Below, piece by piece: positions 14,501-31,666 of a stretch of 64,000 nucleotides of DNA (position 1 is the stretch's first letter; each line of letters opens with the position of its first letter). The DNA is from Trichoplax adhaerens (taxonomy: Eukaryota > Placozoa > Uniplacotomia > Trichoplacea > Trichoplacidae). The position numbers were made by a program, and so were the translations under genes. The notes under the pieces were generated by a model. It did not search any database. It worked only from the letters and a program-made list of their open reading frames with translations, and was not told the DNA's origin. Location of the stretch: positions 4,147,230-4,211,229 of the forward strand of contig NW_002060945.1 in the NCBI RefSeq assembly GCF_000150275.1. The letters run 5' to 3'.

Positions 14501-17500
14501 AACTCACAAAGATTTACAGTTACCGAATTGTTTGTTATAGCTTACTCAATGCTGCTATTTGAATTTAAATAGACATGTCGAATTAATGTCGGAGACGCTA
14601 TACTTGGCATGAAATTGTTAAATAACCATCAACTATTTTATCATTCGAAAGATACTATTAAAGTGTGGAATTTAAATCATGTAAGTTATCAGTCTTGAAC
14701 TTGAACAAAATACAGAGAATATCTGACTACACATCTATATCTGTATAAATTAAAGATCAATTTCATTTTATATTTCTGATGCATGTAGTAATCCTTTCGT
14801 GAAATTTAGGTAATTACTTCTCATATTATTTAGTTTTATAGCGTATTTGCGGTAATTCATTCTCATGTGATAAGAATGTCTTGCGTTATGACAAAGTAAC
14901 CACAGTTGCTGTAATGCAAACGGTAAAAATATAGGCTGATAATTATATATATATGTAATTGTCCTTTAAATATGCGTAAAAGTAACGAATAGCCAGCCCT
15001 TATTTCGATTCATATTCACTATATAAATTGAAATAAATAAGGACGATGCCATAGAAGTCGAATACTTAGAAGATAATAAAGTGCCATCGCTATCGCTCCT
15101 CTTTGCTGGTCTCTACAATGGCGAAGTAAGTAATAGCCATCAAATTTACCCTTCTATCTATATTGGATCAAAAATTAGTACTTTAGATTTTTTGAAGTCG
15201 TATGAAATTAGGACTCCATTTAACATCCCAATTCTATTAAATAGATGTCTTGATCCTTTTCGATTAAATCAATTATAGATATCATTACTCCATGGTTCAA
15301 ATACTAGAATGGAAAATATTGCAGCTCATGGAGGAGCTATAATACGATTAACAGTATCTGAGCGCAACATCAATAGCACAGGAATTGGTCGTTATTGTAG
15401 ACTTGTATCACTAGGAAATGATAGAGTAAGCATAGATTAAGATGATGCGGCAATTTATCTAAATTATTTAGATCACATTTCAGTGAGATTCAGAACGATG
15501 AAATGGATACTTATATACCACAAAAGTATCTATATGTTTATATCACAAAGTTCTTACCGTACATGACCTGATAAGAGTACACTTTGCCAGTTGGTTCTCT
15601 AGGGAATTTAGCATATTAATGCATACTTCAGTAGAACTTATGACAAGGAAAAGTTATGCACATCCATAAATTACACTTAAGGGTACTTTTGCAATTAAAG
15701 CGTAAGCAGTTCATCTTACTGAGCCCTAGCTTACTGCATTCGCGTAAATTATACTGAATGTTCACTTGCTACAGTTAATCCAGAAAAGTTTTTCAGAGCT
15801 TAATATTAGAAATAACTATGCCATGATAAAAGAGATTTTTGGGAAAAGTTAAAAGATCCGACTTTGCTATCGTCTATTAATAACTATTATAAATGACGAA
15901 TTATCTTAAGAAATGGTTAAAATGTGTACAATAATTGAATAGTTAAAGCAAGAGTTTCCTTGATTCGGGCAAATAATTATACCAGATACAAAACTTATGG
16001 TTTATCCCTGTTGTAAACTTTTCAGATTGTTAGAATATGGAGAGTTAATGTTATCCATCCCGAAACAATCTATCTAAGTGGCTTACGAAGTGTAAGTTAA
16101 GCTTATTACCTGTAGCGGAATTAATTCTCCACTAATTTATTCATATCCGGTATACTGTAGGTCACGTTGGATGGTGTACCTACAAATGTCTGCATGATGG
16201 ATAATGCTCTTTGTGTATCGATGAGAGACTAGTAAGTATATACCATATTTATATATCCAATTAAGAGGTTATGTAGCATTAGCTGAATGATACAGATTAT
16301 ATCAAAATTTGCTATAGGCTTTTCTACCGCCATTACAGGCAGTAGAATAATACGGCCTTTAAAGATCGGATTTATAAATAAAAAATTTTAACTAATGATT
16401 ACCCGTTTATTCCAGTTCTACTGTCATATACCAACTCCATGAAACCAAAGGTGGTGAATATATTCATCAACTTAGTAGCCCTGATCATACGAAAGATAAT
16501 GCCAGTGATGCAGATAATAAATTAAAAAATCGCGCTCTATCCCTTAATACCTCGAAATCGGTTGGATTGGAAGCACCTAGCTCGGAGAATCGATCAATAA
16601 CTGCCATGACGACTAGAACATTTGAAACTATTGAAGAAGTAGAAAGTAGCGATAGTTTGCTCAATCTTTCACGCGAACGACATGCAACCGTACTAACCCA
16701 AGCAAGTAGCCATTGGTCATATACCGACGCATATACGGTAGGATAATTCAAAGTTTATTCAACTTTATTTTATTTTATAATTTCGTATCTAATGATGTAT
16801 ATCATATCTACGTCAATTAATAGAACAAAGCAAATAATATTTCAATTTTTTCTCATCATCAAGACGAAGAGCATACGCAAGAGGTTATTTCCATATTTAG
16901 TAAAATGAATTACTGTTTATATATGCGCATATGAAATTAAGAATTTCATTATAAAAATGACTGGTTTACATTTATATTCTGTGTATGAAATTCTAATCTC
17001 CTCTCTATATAATATAGGTGATAGACATAAGTTGCTGTTCCGCTCTGCAATTATTTGTTACATCTGCAAGAGATGGTTCGGTCAAGGTAGAAATATTTCT
17101 GTGATAGAAATTAATCTTACAAATTTTACTTATGCCAATTGAACAAGCTGAATTCTTGATAGATCCGAACGAGTTTTCATCCGATAGACTTAGTCATGAT
17201 AATGATTGGAGGCAATAATCACAGTTTATTTCTATCATTTTATTGTAATGTGCACCAAATTATAATAGAATATTTGAAAGTTATAATAAATATACATGTA
17301 TCGTTTAAACATGCAGTAAATTAGTATTACAGCGACTTTTACTCTTAGAAGCATGTCGTAATTAATATCATTACTCTTTCGTTGGGAATACGTATATAAG
17401 CGTATTCATTTAGAAAATTAGATTAGGATTGATATTGATTTATAAAAATTCTATTTAATATGAGAAAAAAATAAAGCTGATTATTAGCATTAGTTAATGT

Positions 17501-20500
17501 AGTGTATTAATTTGAAATTCAGTTAACGGGTGTTGCAAAATAGAATATCAATTGTAGCTTAATTTCTCGAAAGAGTAGGGATCTAAAGTGATATCACTAT
17601 AGCGTACTATTGAGGAAATATATTATTACGTAGGATATTAGTCCAAAATTAAAATACTTTGAATCGAATAATATATATAGAATAGTGTCACAAATCACAC
17701 AGTGCCGCTTTCAGCCTGATTATTGTCTAACTTATATTTAAATACTGGCATCCTTAGGTATGGGACACTGAAAACGGTCTAGTAAGGGAGATGGTATTTG
17801 ATGATAGCATTCGTGGAGTTACTTTTATGAATAAACGAGGTGATATACTTATCGGTTTCCAAAAGCACATCAGGTAAAATTTACCTTCATAGAAACTCAG
17901 AATATATTAATGAAAGCTTCAAGTTATTGATTTATAATACCTATAAAATCTGCTATTGAATAGTATGATTCCTGTGCATAATTACTTGCCGCCACAATAT
18001 CTGGAAAAGTTAATAGAAATGGATTTTGAGGTATTTAGTTATAAGATACATATTTATAGATATGAGCAGCTAGAATAGCATAACATGGTAAATTTCTTAA
18101 CTAAACTGTCACAGATGGAATCTTAGCGAATATATAGTATGTGGTTGTATAAGGAAAGATCATTGTGGGGTAGCATACAGTATTTCTTATATGTTAACTA
18201 CTTAACTAACTTTAGGATGAACCAATTGAGGAACCAGCACCATTTAATACTGAAGCTCAATTCTGGTATGAGAGACGAAAATATTTCTTCAACATTCAAC
18301 TTTTACGATATCTTTAGTTCACTGAGCATTGTTGCTTTTGCAAATATGATCAAGATTATGTATTAATCGCCTACTGAACGTCAACATATATGTATAAAAA
18401 CTAAATATTTACTAAACTCGTCCTTTAAAGGTACAAGAAAGATAGTATACCAACATTGCCTGTACCATTGGAATGGCGTCTTCAAGATCATCCTAATTAT
18501 GATCTAAGAGCTATTCGTATAGCCAATATGTCGATGAATAAGACGGAAGCCTTCCATCCAACGTTATTGTCTAGATTATACTATGGTCTTAGCAACACAG
18601 AATTTATATCAAAAGATGATATAGGTATTAAAATTTTATACTAGCTAAATAGCGTTAGGCAATAGCTATCTACGGTAATTTAGACTAAAGTAGTAGTTCA
18701 TATCCCACTGATGAGAACATATATCATTACTTTACATTTCTTGAGAGTTTATCAATCTTTAGCCAGCTGAAGATTGGCTTAGATGCTTTTAAATATTCTT
18801 CAATCGTCTACTGAGTATGAGGTTGTGCATTATATCATATCACTCAAGGATACATTTGTAATTCTGCATTTTTTACTAGACTGTACGCTAACTATAAAAT
18901 TTTAATCTATTACGAACAGCATTCTAAGAAAAATTTATCGTTGACAAGCACTATTGTATTGTACTTCATAGATTAAAGCAACCCTCGAATACTTAGACTA
19001 GTTATATAAATGCTTTGTAATCTTTTATTCACAGAACGAGGCGAAAAAGCCATACGAATTTTCCTGAAGCAAGGCGTTCTTATTAAGAAGCGACTAAAAG
19101 ACAAATTGCATTCGCTAGCTAGACGAGCAAGAGCACGAACATTAGTGCTCAAGGAAGAGTCGGAGCCTGCTCAAGTTACTGATGTGAGAGTCTAAATCAA
19201 ATCAATAATTGTTGAACTACAGTACTTTACATTCCAAGTTATACATTGTTGGAGAATTTCCGAGTGTTATAGTAGTTAATTTAATAAAGCATTTATTTTA
19301 CTTTTTCAGCTTATTTCCAAGAAATCTGAAGGAAATAGTCGAAAAACAAGCTTAACCAATGCTTCTAATGATTTAGTAACAGGCAATAATGTTGACGATA
19401 GTGATATTCTTTCGCAAAATATTTATAAAGGTAAACCATATCTCGTCATAGCGAAAGCTTCAATTAGCGTAGTGATACAACAATAAATAATTGCCCTAAC
19501 CAACTTATATTCAATATTTGAAAATAATAGATGAAATGGAGGAGTCTGAAGTTAAGAAACTTGATGCTATGGTAGATGGAATGATTACTGAAATTGCATC
19601 CGTTGTGTTCGATGATAATTTCTCCTTACTTTATCATGACGGTAGGTATTTACTTCGTTCAATGTAATATTATCCGTAGATATTACGATATTTTGGATAT
19701 TAACCGGGTTGATTACAATTGATTTAGTCTATAAATACGGTACTATAGTAAATATTTCCATCATTATAATTCCATTCATTATCAATGAACTATGAACTAA
19801 TTTATACACAATTTGATTATTACGTAGGATATGTTCCTAATTCAGTTGCGCGAAAACTTTTGGAAGATTTCATGCCCGACCTTCATAGCGTCGTCGTTCT
19901 GCCACCAGCTCAGGTAAATAGCAGTCTGCTCTAATATAATATTGAATAACAAAATAATTTCTGTTCACCGCTATGCTATTCAGAGCGTAATTGTAATTTT
20001 GAATTTTTGCAACATTGCAACATGTTGACTGATTATAACAGAAAAAGAAAGACCCATCGATGGAGTTTGAAGTCTTACCCGAAGAAAACGATGAGGAAGA
20101 TCGCGTGTTCATTTGGGTAAACATTTTTAGCTTGCATAATACACTTGGATATTATCATATTATATCACTTAAAAAGAACGTATAGTAATTGATTAATAGT
20201 CTAAATTGCGTTAATGCTTGTATGAAATGAATTCTAAGCAAGTTCATAAACGTTTGTACTTAAAAAGGCATTATGCAATATTAATCATCGTGCTTGTAGG
20301 AAAAATTTTTTTACAAACGCACAATTTCATAACGAAATAATCCTTATTCTACAACTAGAGCGATAGCAACTCAGAAAAAGAAAGCAAAGAAACAGATACG
20401 TCCAAAGAAAAGCTAGTAGACAATCGCACTCGCACGTATACATTTGATTTCTCTGGCAAAAGAATTAAAAAACGTAATTATTTCCATGATTGGATAATTC

Positions 20501-23500
20501 ATAAATTCAATCTATATCAGCTGTAATATATAAATTATTGTACGACCAAACTAGACGCTGTGATAATCAGCTCTATTTTACTATTTAAGCAATCATATTT
20601 TATCGATTTACTGCATTATATTCTACTAAATTCGCAATATAAGTAACTGTTTATTTGGGCTTAAATATTTGCGGCTAATAAGAGCCAAACTGGTTAAAGC
20701 TGAATGAGTACTTGCAATTAATTAATACTCAACAACTCCAAATTCTACTCTTGCGTGTCATCATCAATAGCTTTTAAAAAGAAAAAGAAGGAGGAATCCA
20801 AAGATTCTAATGCAGCTCAAGAGGTAAATTATAAAATGATTATGAGCTAAGACGTTTTTATGGGATAACATGTAAAGATACTATTGATAATTACCAAATC
20901 TCTATTCTAATCTGATATTAACTCAATACTATTTTAAGACCTTAAATTAATATTTATTAAAATTCCTTTGCGTTGACTAGACTGTAGCCAAATCCAAACC
21001 ACGTAAAGGGGTTAGAATTCGATTTCAAAAACAGGTATAAATACATTTACAGCTTTATTAGGGCTTATCAGAATTACGAGAGGCACTAATGTCTATGATT
21101 ATATGCGAATTTTCAAAGTTTTCAAAGTTTCATTTCCTACAAATTTTAAATTAATATCATATCTAGTCTTTGCCACCTCCGACGGAAAAGAAGTCAGTTA
21201 AAGTGGCAAAAGACGTAAGAAATAATCAAATGACTATATATAATAACAATTTATCCTTCATCATGTTAATTAGCACACTTCGTTAAGAACTCCTACATAA
21301 ATTCATACAGTATCATTCATTTTCGGCTATTATGAATATTTCCATTCTATTAATTAATAGCTAATAACTAAAATAATGCACTATCGTAATTAGAATCTAG
21401 CTGATTTAGTTTACGAAGGCGATAGATCACTAGAAGATGTCTTGAAAAGATTAGCTAAATTGGGTTTCATGCCAAGAGGAATCTCTCAAACTAAAGATTC
21501 AATTCTAAAAGTATTCTGTAAGTGATAGAATTTGCTTTAATGCAGCCGTAAATATTTAGACATACACATACAGAAACATGCAGTAACCTATCGTAGCGTG
21601 CAATTGTCTATATTCCTAAGTCTCAGACTTTGCGGTATTTTATTTAAATGCCTATCGAGTACTGTAATTCTCTGGTAGCTAAATATTATATCTGACAATT
21701 CCTAGTGATGATGATTGATCATTGTACGACGGTGGTACACCAGGAAATATGCGCTGGCATAATATCCATCAATAAGTAAGAATAACATTCGTGAACGATA
21801 TTCTTAAAGGATGATAAAAATAGCAAATTTAAAAAAAATACTTTTATAACTTTAATCTTCCTCCACTTAGATTTAATGGCTTAGATGAAAATGATATTGA
21901 TACTGTGGTCAAAAAGTTAATCGAACAGTTAAATCACCCATTGCCACAAGTGCGATTGAACGCTACTCAAGCATTATCTACGATGGGTATCAAAAATAAA
22001 AGTATTATGGTTGCCATGCTGCCTCGACTTGTCGACAGTCAGGTATTGATATTATAAAAAAAGGAAATAGGATAGATATTCTGGAATGATCCTATCGTCT
22101 GTTACTATTTATGGTAATGAATAATATTTGCTCTATTTTATTCCCTAGGCAAGTATTCGTGACGAAGCCAAAGTTTTATTAGAGAGTATGGGAATCAAAT
22201 CGAGGCAAATTATTATTTTTAATTCATTTTATCATTTATAAACTTCGCATATCTGAGTCTATTAACATAGTTTCCTCTTTCATCACCAATAGGGAAGATT
22301 TGATTAAATTAATGGAAGAATTAGGAGCTTTAAAAACAGTAGAGCAAGTTGATGAGGTAAGTCTTTTCGAATTGCTTAAGTTAAAATTACTTATATAAGG
22401 GCACGTGTATAACTAAATCGCTTAGATTTCTGAATGAAAGGCTTCTCAACATCTTTATATATCAATAATACCTACTTGAAATTATCTAACAAGTACCATC
22501 TATTTTGATTTCTATACAAATGTGTGCACATTTAGGCGGAGTTAATAGCCGATATTGCGGATAGACAGGTTAAAGGAGAAGACATGGAAAATACGGATCG
22601 GTATGCTTTTATCATCGAATTATATAACTAACTGTTACTAATTTATATTTACGACCATGTAAATCACAGAGAGCATTTATTATACTAACGTTTATTTCTA
22701 CAAATATCCTTGTCACTATTTAATATTTATAATCATAAGAATGTCAGCTTGGCTTGCTGATGTGCCTTCAGAAGAGAAAGATGTGATAGATGATTTTCTT
22801 GAAGGTGCAGAAGTCCCAGCGGAAGAGGAAAACGCGGTAAGTACCGGTATACTCGTATAAGCTTTTGCATCTTTTAGTCTTACAAATGATACTAGGATAA
22901 GTTATAATTAATGATATTTAAGCGCTAGTAGCTACGGTAGTAGAAGATATTTGCATATGATATACAAAACATGATAATCAATTCATCAGTAATATGTCTG
23001 CATAAAATAATACAAAATGTGATTAGGTAAGCCAAGAAGAACTAGGTTTATCGGAAGAAAAATCCGATACCATGGTCCCTTCAACTACAGAAAAGGATGT
23101 AATTCATACAAATGATGAAGTAAGTGATAATATGGAAGAAAAAGGAGAGCAAGAGATTGATTTTGATGAGCAGGAAGCGGACGATAATAAAGTCAGCGAT
23201 CATTTAGATGAGAACGAGGCAGAAGATGCAGCATCAGCCGGTACTAAATCAATGTGGAAGTCAAGAAAGCAAAAAATTATTGGTGCTACTAGGATGCGCT
23301 ATAACCTCTTAATTCATCGTTCCAAGACCAAACTGGAAAAAAATAACGATGAGAAGGATAATGAAAAAGTTGCTAACCAGTCTGATATAACGTTTAAAAA
23401 GCTAAAAAAGTTAAATCGCAATGCTGGAGGCGGCTTAAGTGATCATTCTACGGATGGAAGTAGATCCAAACAAGCTAGTGATCATAGAGGCGATAGCATT

Positions 23501-26500
23501 AAGTCTTCTAATACGGATGAAAATGACAAAATGGACGATAAATCTCATTATAGGCGCCATCGACATCGACATAAAAAACGCGGTAATACAGTAAGAATTG
23601 ATACAGAAGATTTAGGTCAAGGTGATGAAGCCAGTAGTCAAACTGCGAATCAAGATTTATCTACAAAAGCTAAGCAGCGTCGAAATCGAGAACGAGTTAG
23701 AAGACATCGTAATAGGAAACAAGAGATCGAAGTTATTAGTACAAACGAAATGGCAAACATTATTCCTAAGGTTAATGGAATCGATAGTGAATTCTCAAGT
23801 GACGATCTCAAGGATGACGATTTTAAAGATAGCCAAAGTTCCGATGATGGAGTTTATGTTCGAGTTGATTCAGGCAAAAGGAAACAGAAGAGCAAGAAAC
23901 ACCCTGATGTCTATTTACCTTCTATTGCTAAGGCTAGATCCAATACTTACCATCCAATTTATCGTAGCTCTAGCCGAATTGATGTAGAAGATAGGGATAA
24001 ATTCTTAAAAAGTAGAGATAAACAGGTTCTTACCAGTGGAAATGAAGAACAAACACCAACACTTCCTTCATTAACGGCTGATGATAGGGCACGGCAATCT
24101 GATGCTTCAAGTATAAGACGTAGTAGATCTTCTAGAGCTAGTAGTAAAGATTATAATTCAATGTCAGACACACAGCCACATCCGTTAGATCAACGTATTA
24201 AACAGCCATTAAAGAAGCTTGATAGCGATGGTAGTCATGATGAAAGTAAATTGAAAGATCAAACCATTAAGGGAGATATTACACTGCCAGAAGTAGATAG
24301 CTCTTCTGATCATAGTTCAGCCATTCATAAAAGCCAGAAAGGTTCTAAATTAACCAGCGACAAAAACGAAAGTCCAGATCGAAAGTCGCAAGTTAGTCGA
24401 GCATTAGAATTGTTAAAAAGTATTGATGAAGACATTGTACAAATTAGGCAGCAGTTAAAAGAAGAACGAGATGAAATCAAATCTGCATCCAGGTCTTCTC
24501 CGAGGCACAGCCGAAAGAAACATGTGCAGGATAAAAAGACTGATTCTATTTTATCATCATTTAATGCTGGCTTAGCTTTCATTAAAAGTTTAAATGCTAA
24601 AACTGGCGATCATCGCGGAAGAGAAGTTTATTCGGCACCAACAACAGAAAAAGAAGAAAAAAGTATTATACTGCGGAAAAGTGATAAATTTCGAGTCGAT
24701 TATACTAAACTTTACGCTAATAAATTTATACATGACGATAGGTAAGGAAAATTGATATTCCGGAGCAAATGCCTAATAGTAAAATAAGCATAATCCGTCA
24801 TAATTGAATAATCTTGAGTTATGAACGTACAGCTAAGCAATATTAATAACTCATTGCTACTAGCATTATACGCCTATGGTGTTTTTGTATTCAGTTAATT
24901 AATCGTCCATTTTCATCTCGATGTTGTCTATAGAGCTAAATTAACTACAGCTGTCTCCGATGCGAGTTCAGGAATTCGATTAAAAATGACCAAAGGGTCA
25001 AAAGGACAGCGACTTACAAAAATGGTGGTTGTAGATGCTATGGTGAGCATAAATGTTTGCCCGATACTTAACATCAATAACTGATTCAAGACCTTTTTTA
25101 ACCTCCTCTTCTCATTTATATTAGAATGATAGTAATAACAGCAAATCGTATGATCACCTGAAAAATTTGAAAGAAGACGAAAAATACTTTATTGAACCTT
25201 TACCTCATAAGCTAGGCATTCATACTCCAATAAGGTAAGACTGACTAATGTCGATAATATTTTGTGATTACTACACTTAGACCTCTTTCATTTAAAATCA
25301 TATTATCGTACTGAAAGAAGTTATGTAGCCTATAAAATACGAATACTAAATCCCATTATAATTCTGATAACCTTTCATTTCTGGCATGAATTGATAGCTG
25401 CCATCTATCGTGCTGTAGTATAGTGGTATAATATACGAGCATGATTTACTCAACTTGAAATGTTATAAATGTTATATTACCGGTAATATTACAGTTCCTA
25501 CTTTCTTACTGTAAATCTATCTCAGAAAGAGAATTACCGAGATAGAAAGATTATTCACTTATATTATTACTTACAGTACTTTGTCCGTATACTGCAATTT
25601 CATATTTATCCCATTGATGTGCAGTAATCATTATAATATATAAAATCCTATTTCAAGAGAGTAATATAATATTGTAATATAATATAACCTACTATAGTAG
25701 ATAATATATGATAGAACGGCTACAGTAGTTATCTGTTTGCTACAGTTAGTAGCATTTTCCTATCTGCTTTAATAGATGTAATCAGAATAGTAGTTGAAAA
25801 ATTATTACTATTCCAAGTTACAACTAGCTAAAGCAATATACTATTAAAATGATTTCGTAAAAATGATCCGTCTTCATCACTGATTGGTATTTCTTGCTCA
25901 TTTCACACCAATATTTATAGGAGTAAAGGAAATATTCGCTTTGGTATCATGAATATGATCTGGACAACAGAAGCACCTGAATTAAAATTACAAACCGATA
26001 CTCGTATTCAGCTGGATGAAAATGCGGAAAGATTAATTCCATTTGATGAAGATGATAACGAAATTAAAGCAAGGAATGAAATTGCTACAAAGCGACATCA
26101 TTACGACGCGCTATTGCAGCAAATGAGATTCCCATCGTCTTTAGAGGTTATTAATAGATCGATATCAGCGCCTGTGACCGAGTTAGACCATAAAAAAGCC
26201 CAAGGTGATGGCAAAGAAACAGTAGAATTAATTAATCAACTACTTCAATCCACAAATTATCTTTTAATACAACCACCAAACGACTATTTAGCTAAAGCAA
26301 ATTTTAAATCCGATTATCATAATAAATCCGATAACCAAGCATCAGTTCAAAATAATCCTAGCAATAATCACCGACATCAAATTCCAGCTCATGATGTTCA
26401 TACACAGCCCATTCCACAATCGAAAATGGAGGTTAATGATGAAGATGGTGATACTAAGTTAAAAAATTCGACTCTATTGTATTTAGCAAACCATCAGGCC

Positions 26501-26566
26501 GATATTAAGAACAGTGAGGGTCACAAATTGTCCAATCTCAACATATTACCTAGTATAGCTTCATAA
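11514..26566 (+). CDS. Large WD-repeat protein of the WDR87/WDR97 type
   Basis: The model has 44 exons in frame, 2104 residues. Exons: 11514-11618, 12461-12524, 12671-12764, 12880-12934, 13067-13161, 13272-13318, 13413-13444, 13529-13585, 13675-13758, 13976-14028, 14131-14191, 14333-14485, 14573-14680, 14842-14922, 15042-15125, 15279-15425, 16026-16091, 16161-16231, 16416-16737, 17018-17086, 17758-17873, 17964-18030, 18216-18265, 18431-18624, 19035-19183, 19310-19430, 19531-19641, 19828-19913, 20042-20116, 20359-20473, 20771-20823, 20981-21034, 21167-21214, 21394-21517, 21706-21775, 21871-22042, 22149-22204, 22293-22356, 22536-22600, 22740-22836, 23027-24741, 24934-25042, 25125-25234, 25921-26566. 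Residues 1 to about 650 are WD40 blades (e.g. SSSTDHTLRTWRLD, VTSARDGSVKVWD), followed by LPPQYLEKL. Lysine/glutamate-rich linkers lead to HEAT-like helices (about 1095-1190: HPLPQVRLNATQALSTMGI). The large exon encodes about 570 charged, disordered residues (1245-1816). The family is linked to sperm flagella and testis; a ciliary role is inference. WDR87 versus WDR97 is undecided. Confidence 0.85.
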
Positions 26567-27965
26567 TGAATGCTCCATAAGAAGAACTGTATTGTAATCT
26601 GAAATATTTTAATACAGGAATCAAGATCGATATACTGTAACTAACGATTCTATTGATCAGAAAAAAGCTATAATTTACTACTTTGCTTTAAAAAATGAAC
26701 TAATCAAATTTATTTAAAATTTATAGTATACGCGATCACATATATACAGTTATGTGTATTTAGATATAGTGCATGCATTTACAAATGTGTGCAAATGCAT
26801 ATCACATTCTTGGGAGATTTAATAACATACTATATTGAATAACTGATGCTTGATGTTTCATTATCACGCTTATTTATTATTCGCCATAGAATCGCATAAT
26901 TCTAAGTATAATTAATACTGCTATCTGCATTATTTGTATTATTCTTATACGTATATATAAGTAGACGATTAGCTAAATAGATGCCTATCCTAATGTCTTT
27001 GTGCAGTTTTAGTTCACAGTATAAGGCATACCCTATCTTCTAAAGCTTAATTAGATATCGTCTAAAGTTACTAATCAGCTGCAGCAAATTTAGGTGTATT
27101 ATAAAAAGTATTGCTTTATCTGGGATTGATAAGAATATATGTCATTTTTGCATTATCAGCCCACTAATTTTGCATTCTATGTAATTTTTATATATCATAA
27201 TCTTAACATTTTTATACCTTATTTTCAAATTTACTGAGATTGCTACAAATGTATAATACTAATAAAAGTATTTTAATCGCTTGTAATAATAGCTAACTTA
27301 TCTTTGCAACTGCATCTTCGATTAACTCATGTTTATCTGACAATATATCTAGATCATTTTATCTTTATTAACATAAATAAATATGTGTGCTTATGATAGG
27401 ATATTACGCCTATGTTTCAAATTTGGGGTATCATTATTGCCTACTTTAAATTATTGTATTTTTTATTTTATCTGCGTAGCCAAGATTACTACATTAATAC
27501 ATTGCAACTATAAAAGTATGTATATCGCAATAATTTCTTAATACGGGTCTTTATCATAGATATCAGCAGATACGGTAGCTACGATAATTGCAAAGACCGC
27601 TTTTATTTCTTAAAATAGATCTACAGTCAGTAACTGCTGCCATAGCGAGTTTGCCCTTAAGCTAAATTTACATACGTAATGGTATTCTATAAAATTTATA
27701 TTAAGCTGGTATGTAAATTACTGAAGATTATTACCAATACCGTTTTAATACAGACTGATCTAATACTCATTTTCAATCAATGTAATTATGATTTAATACA
27801 ATAAATTCAAGAAATTGACGATGCAGTTATAAAAGATTAAAATACTTTATTTCGTTATCATTAAACACATAGTAAAACGTTACAAGAACTTAAGTAATGA
27901 TGTTAAAATAATGACTGCATGATCATTAACGATTATTGATAATGATGCTATTTTATGTTACTAAG
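26567..27965. other. Intergenic spacer, WD-repeat gene to cyclophilin A-copy
   Basis: Convergent 3' ends with 1.4 kb of AT-rich DNA between them. I see no exon or repeat I can support. It presumably carries both 3' UTRs. Confidence 0.5.
27846..27851 (-). terminator. Likely polyadenylation signal of the downstream cyclophilin
   Basis: TTTATT on the plus strand (AATAAA on minus) lies 115 bases past the stop codon of the cyclophilin that ends at 27966. Confidence 0.35.

Positions 27966-31666
<3,701 letters not shown>

Noticed and set aside
23622-23987. 121-codon frame overlapping the large WD-gene exon
   Set aside because: Shifted frame inside a 1.7-kb coding exon; no independent evidence.
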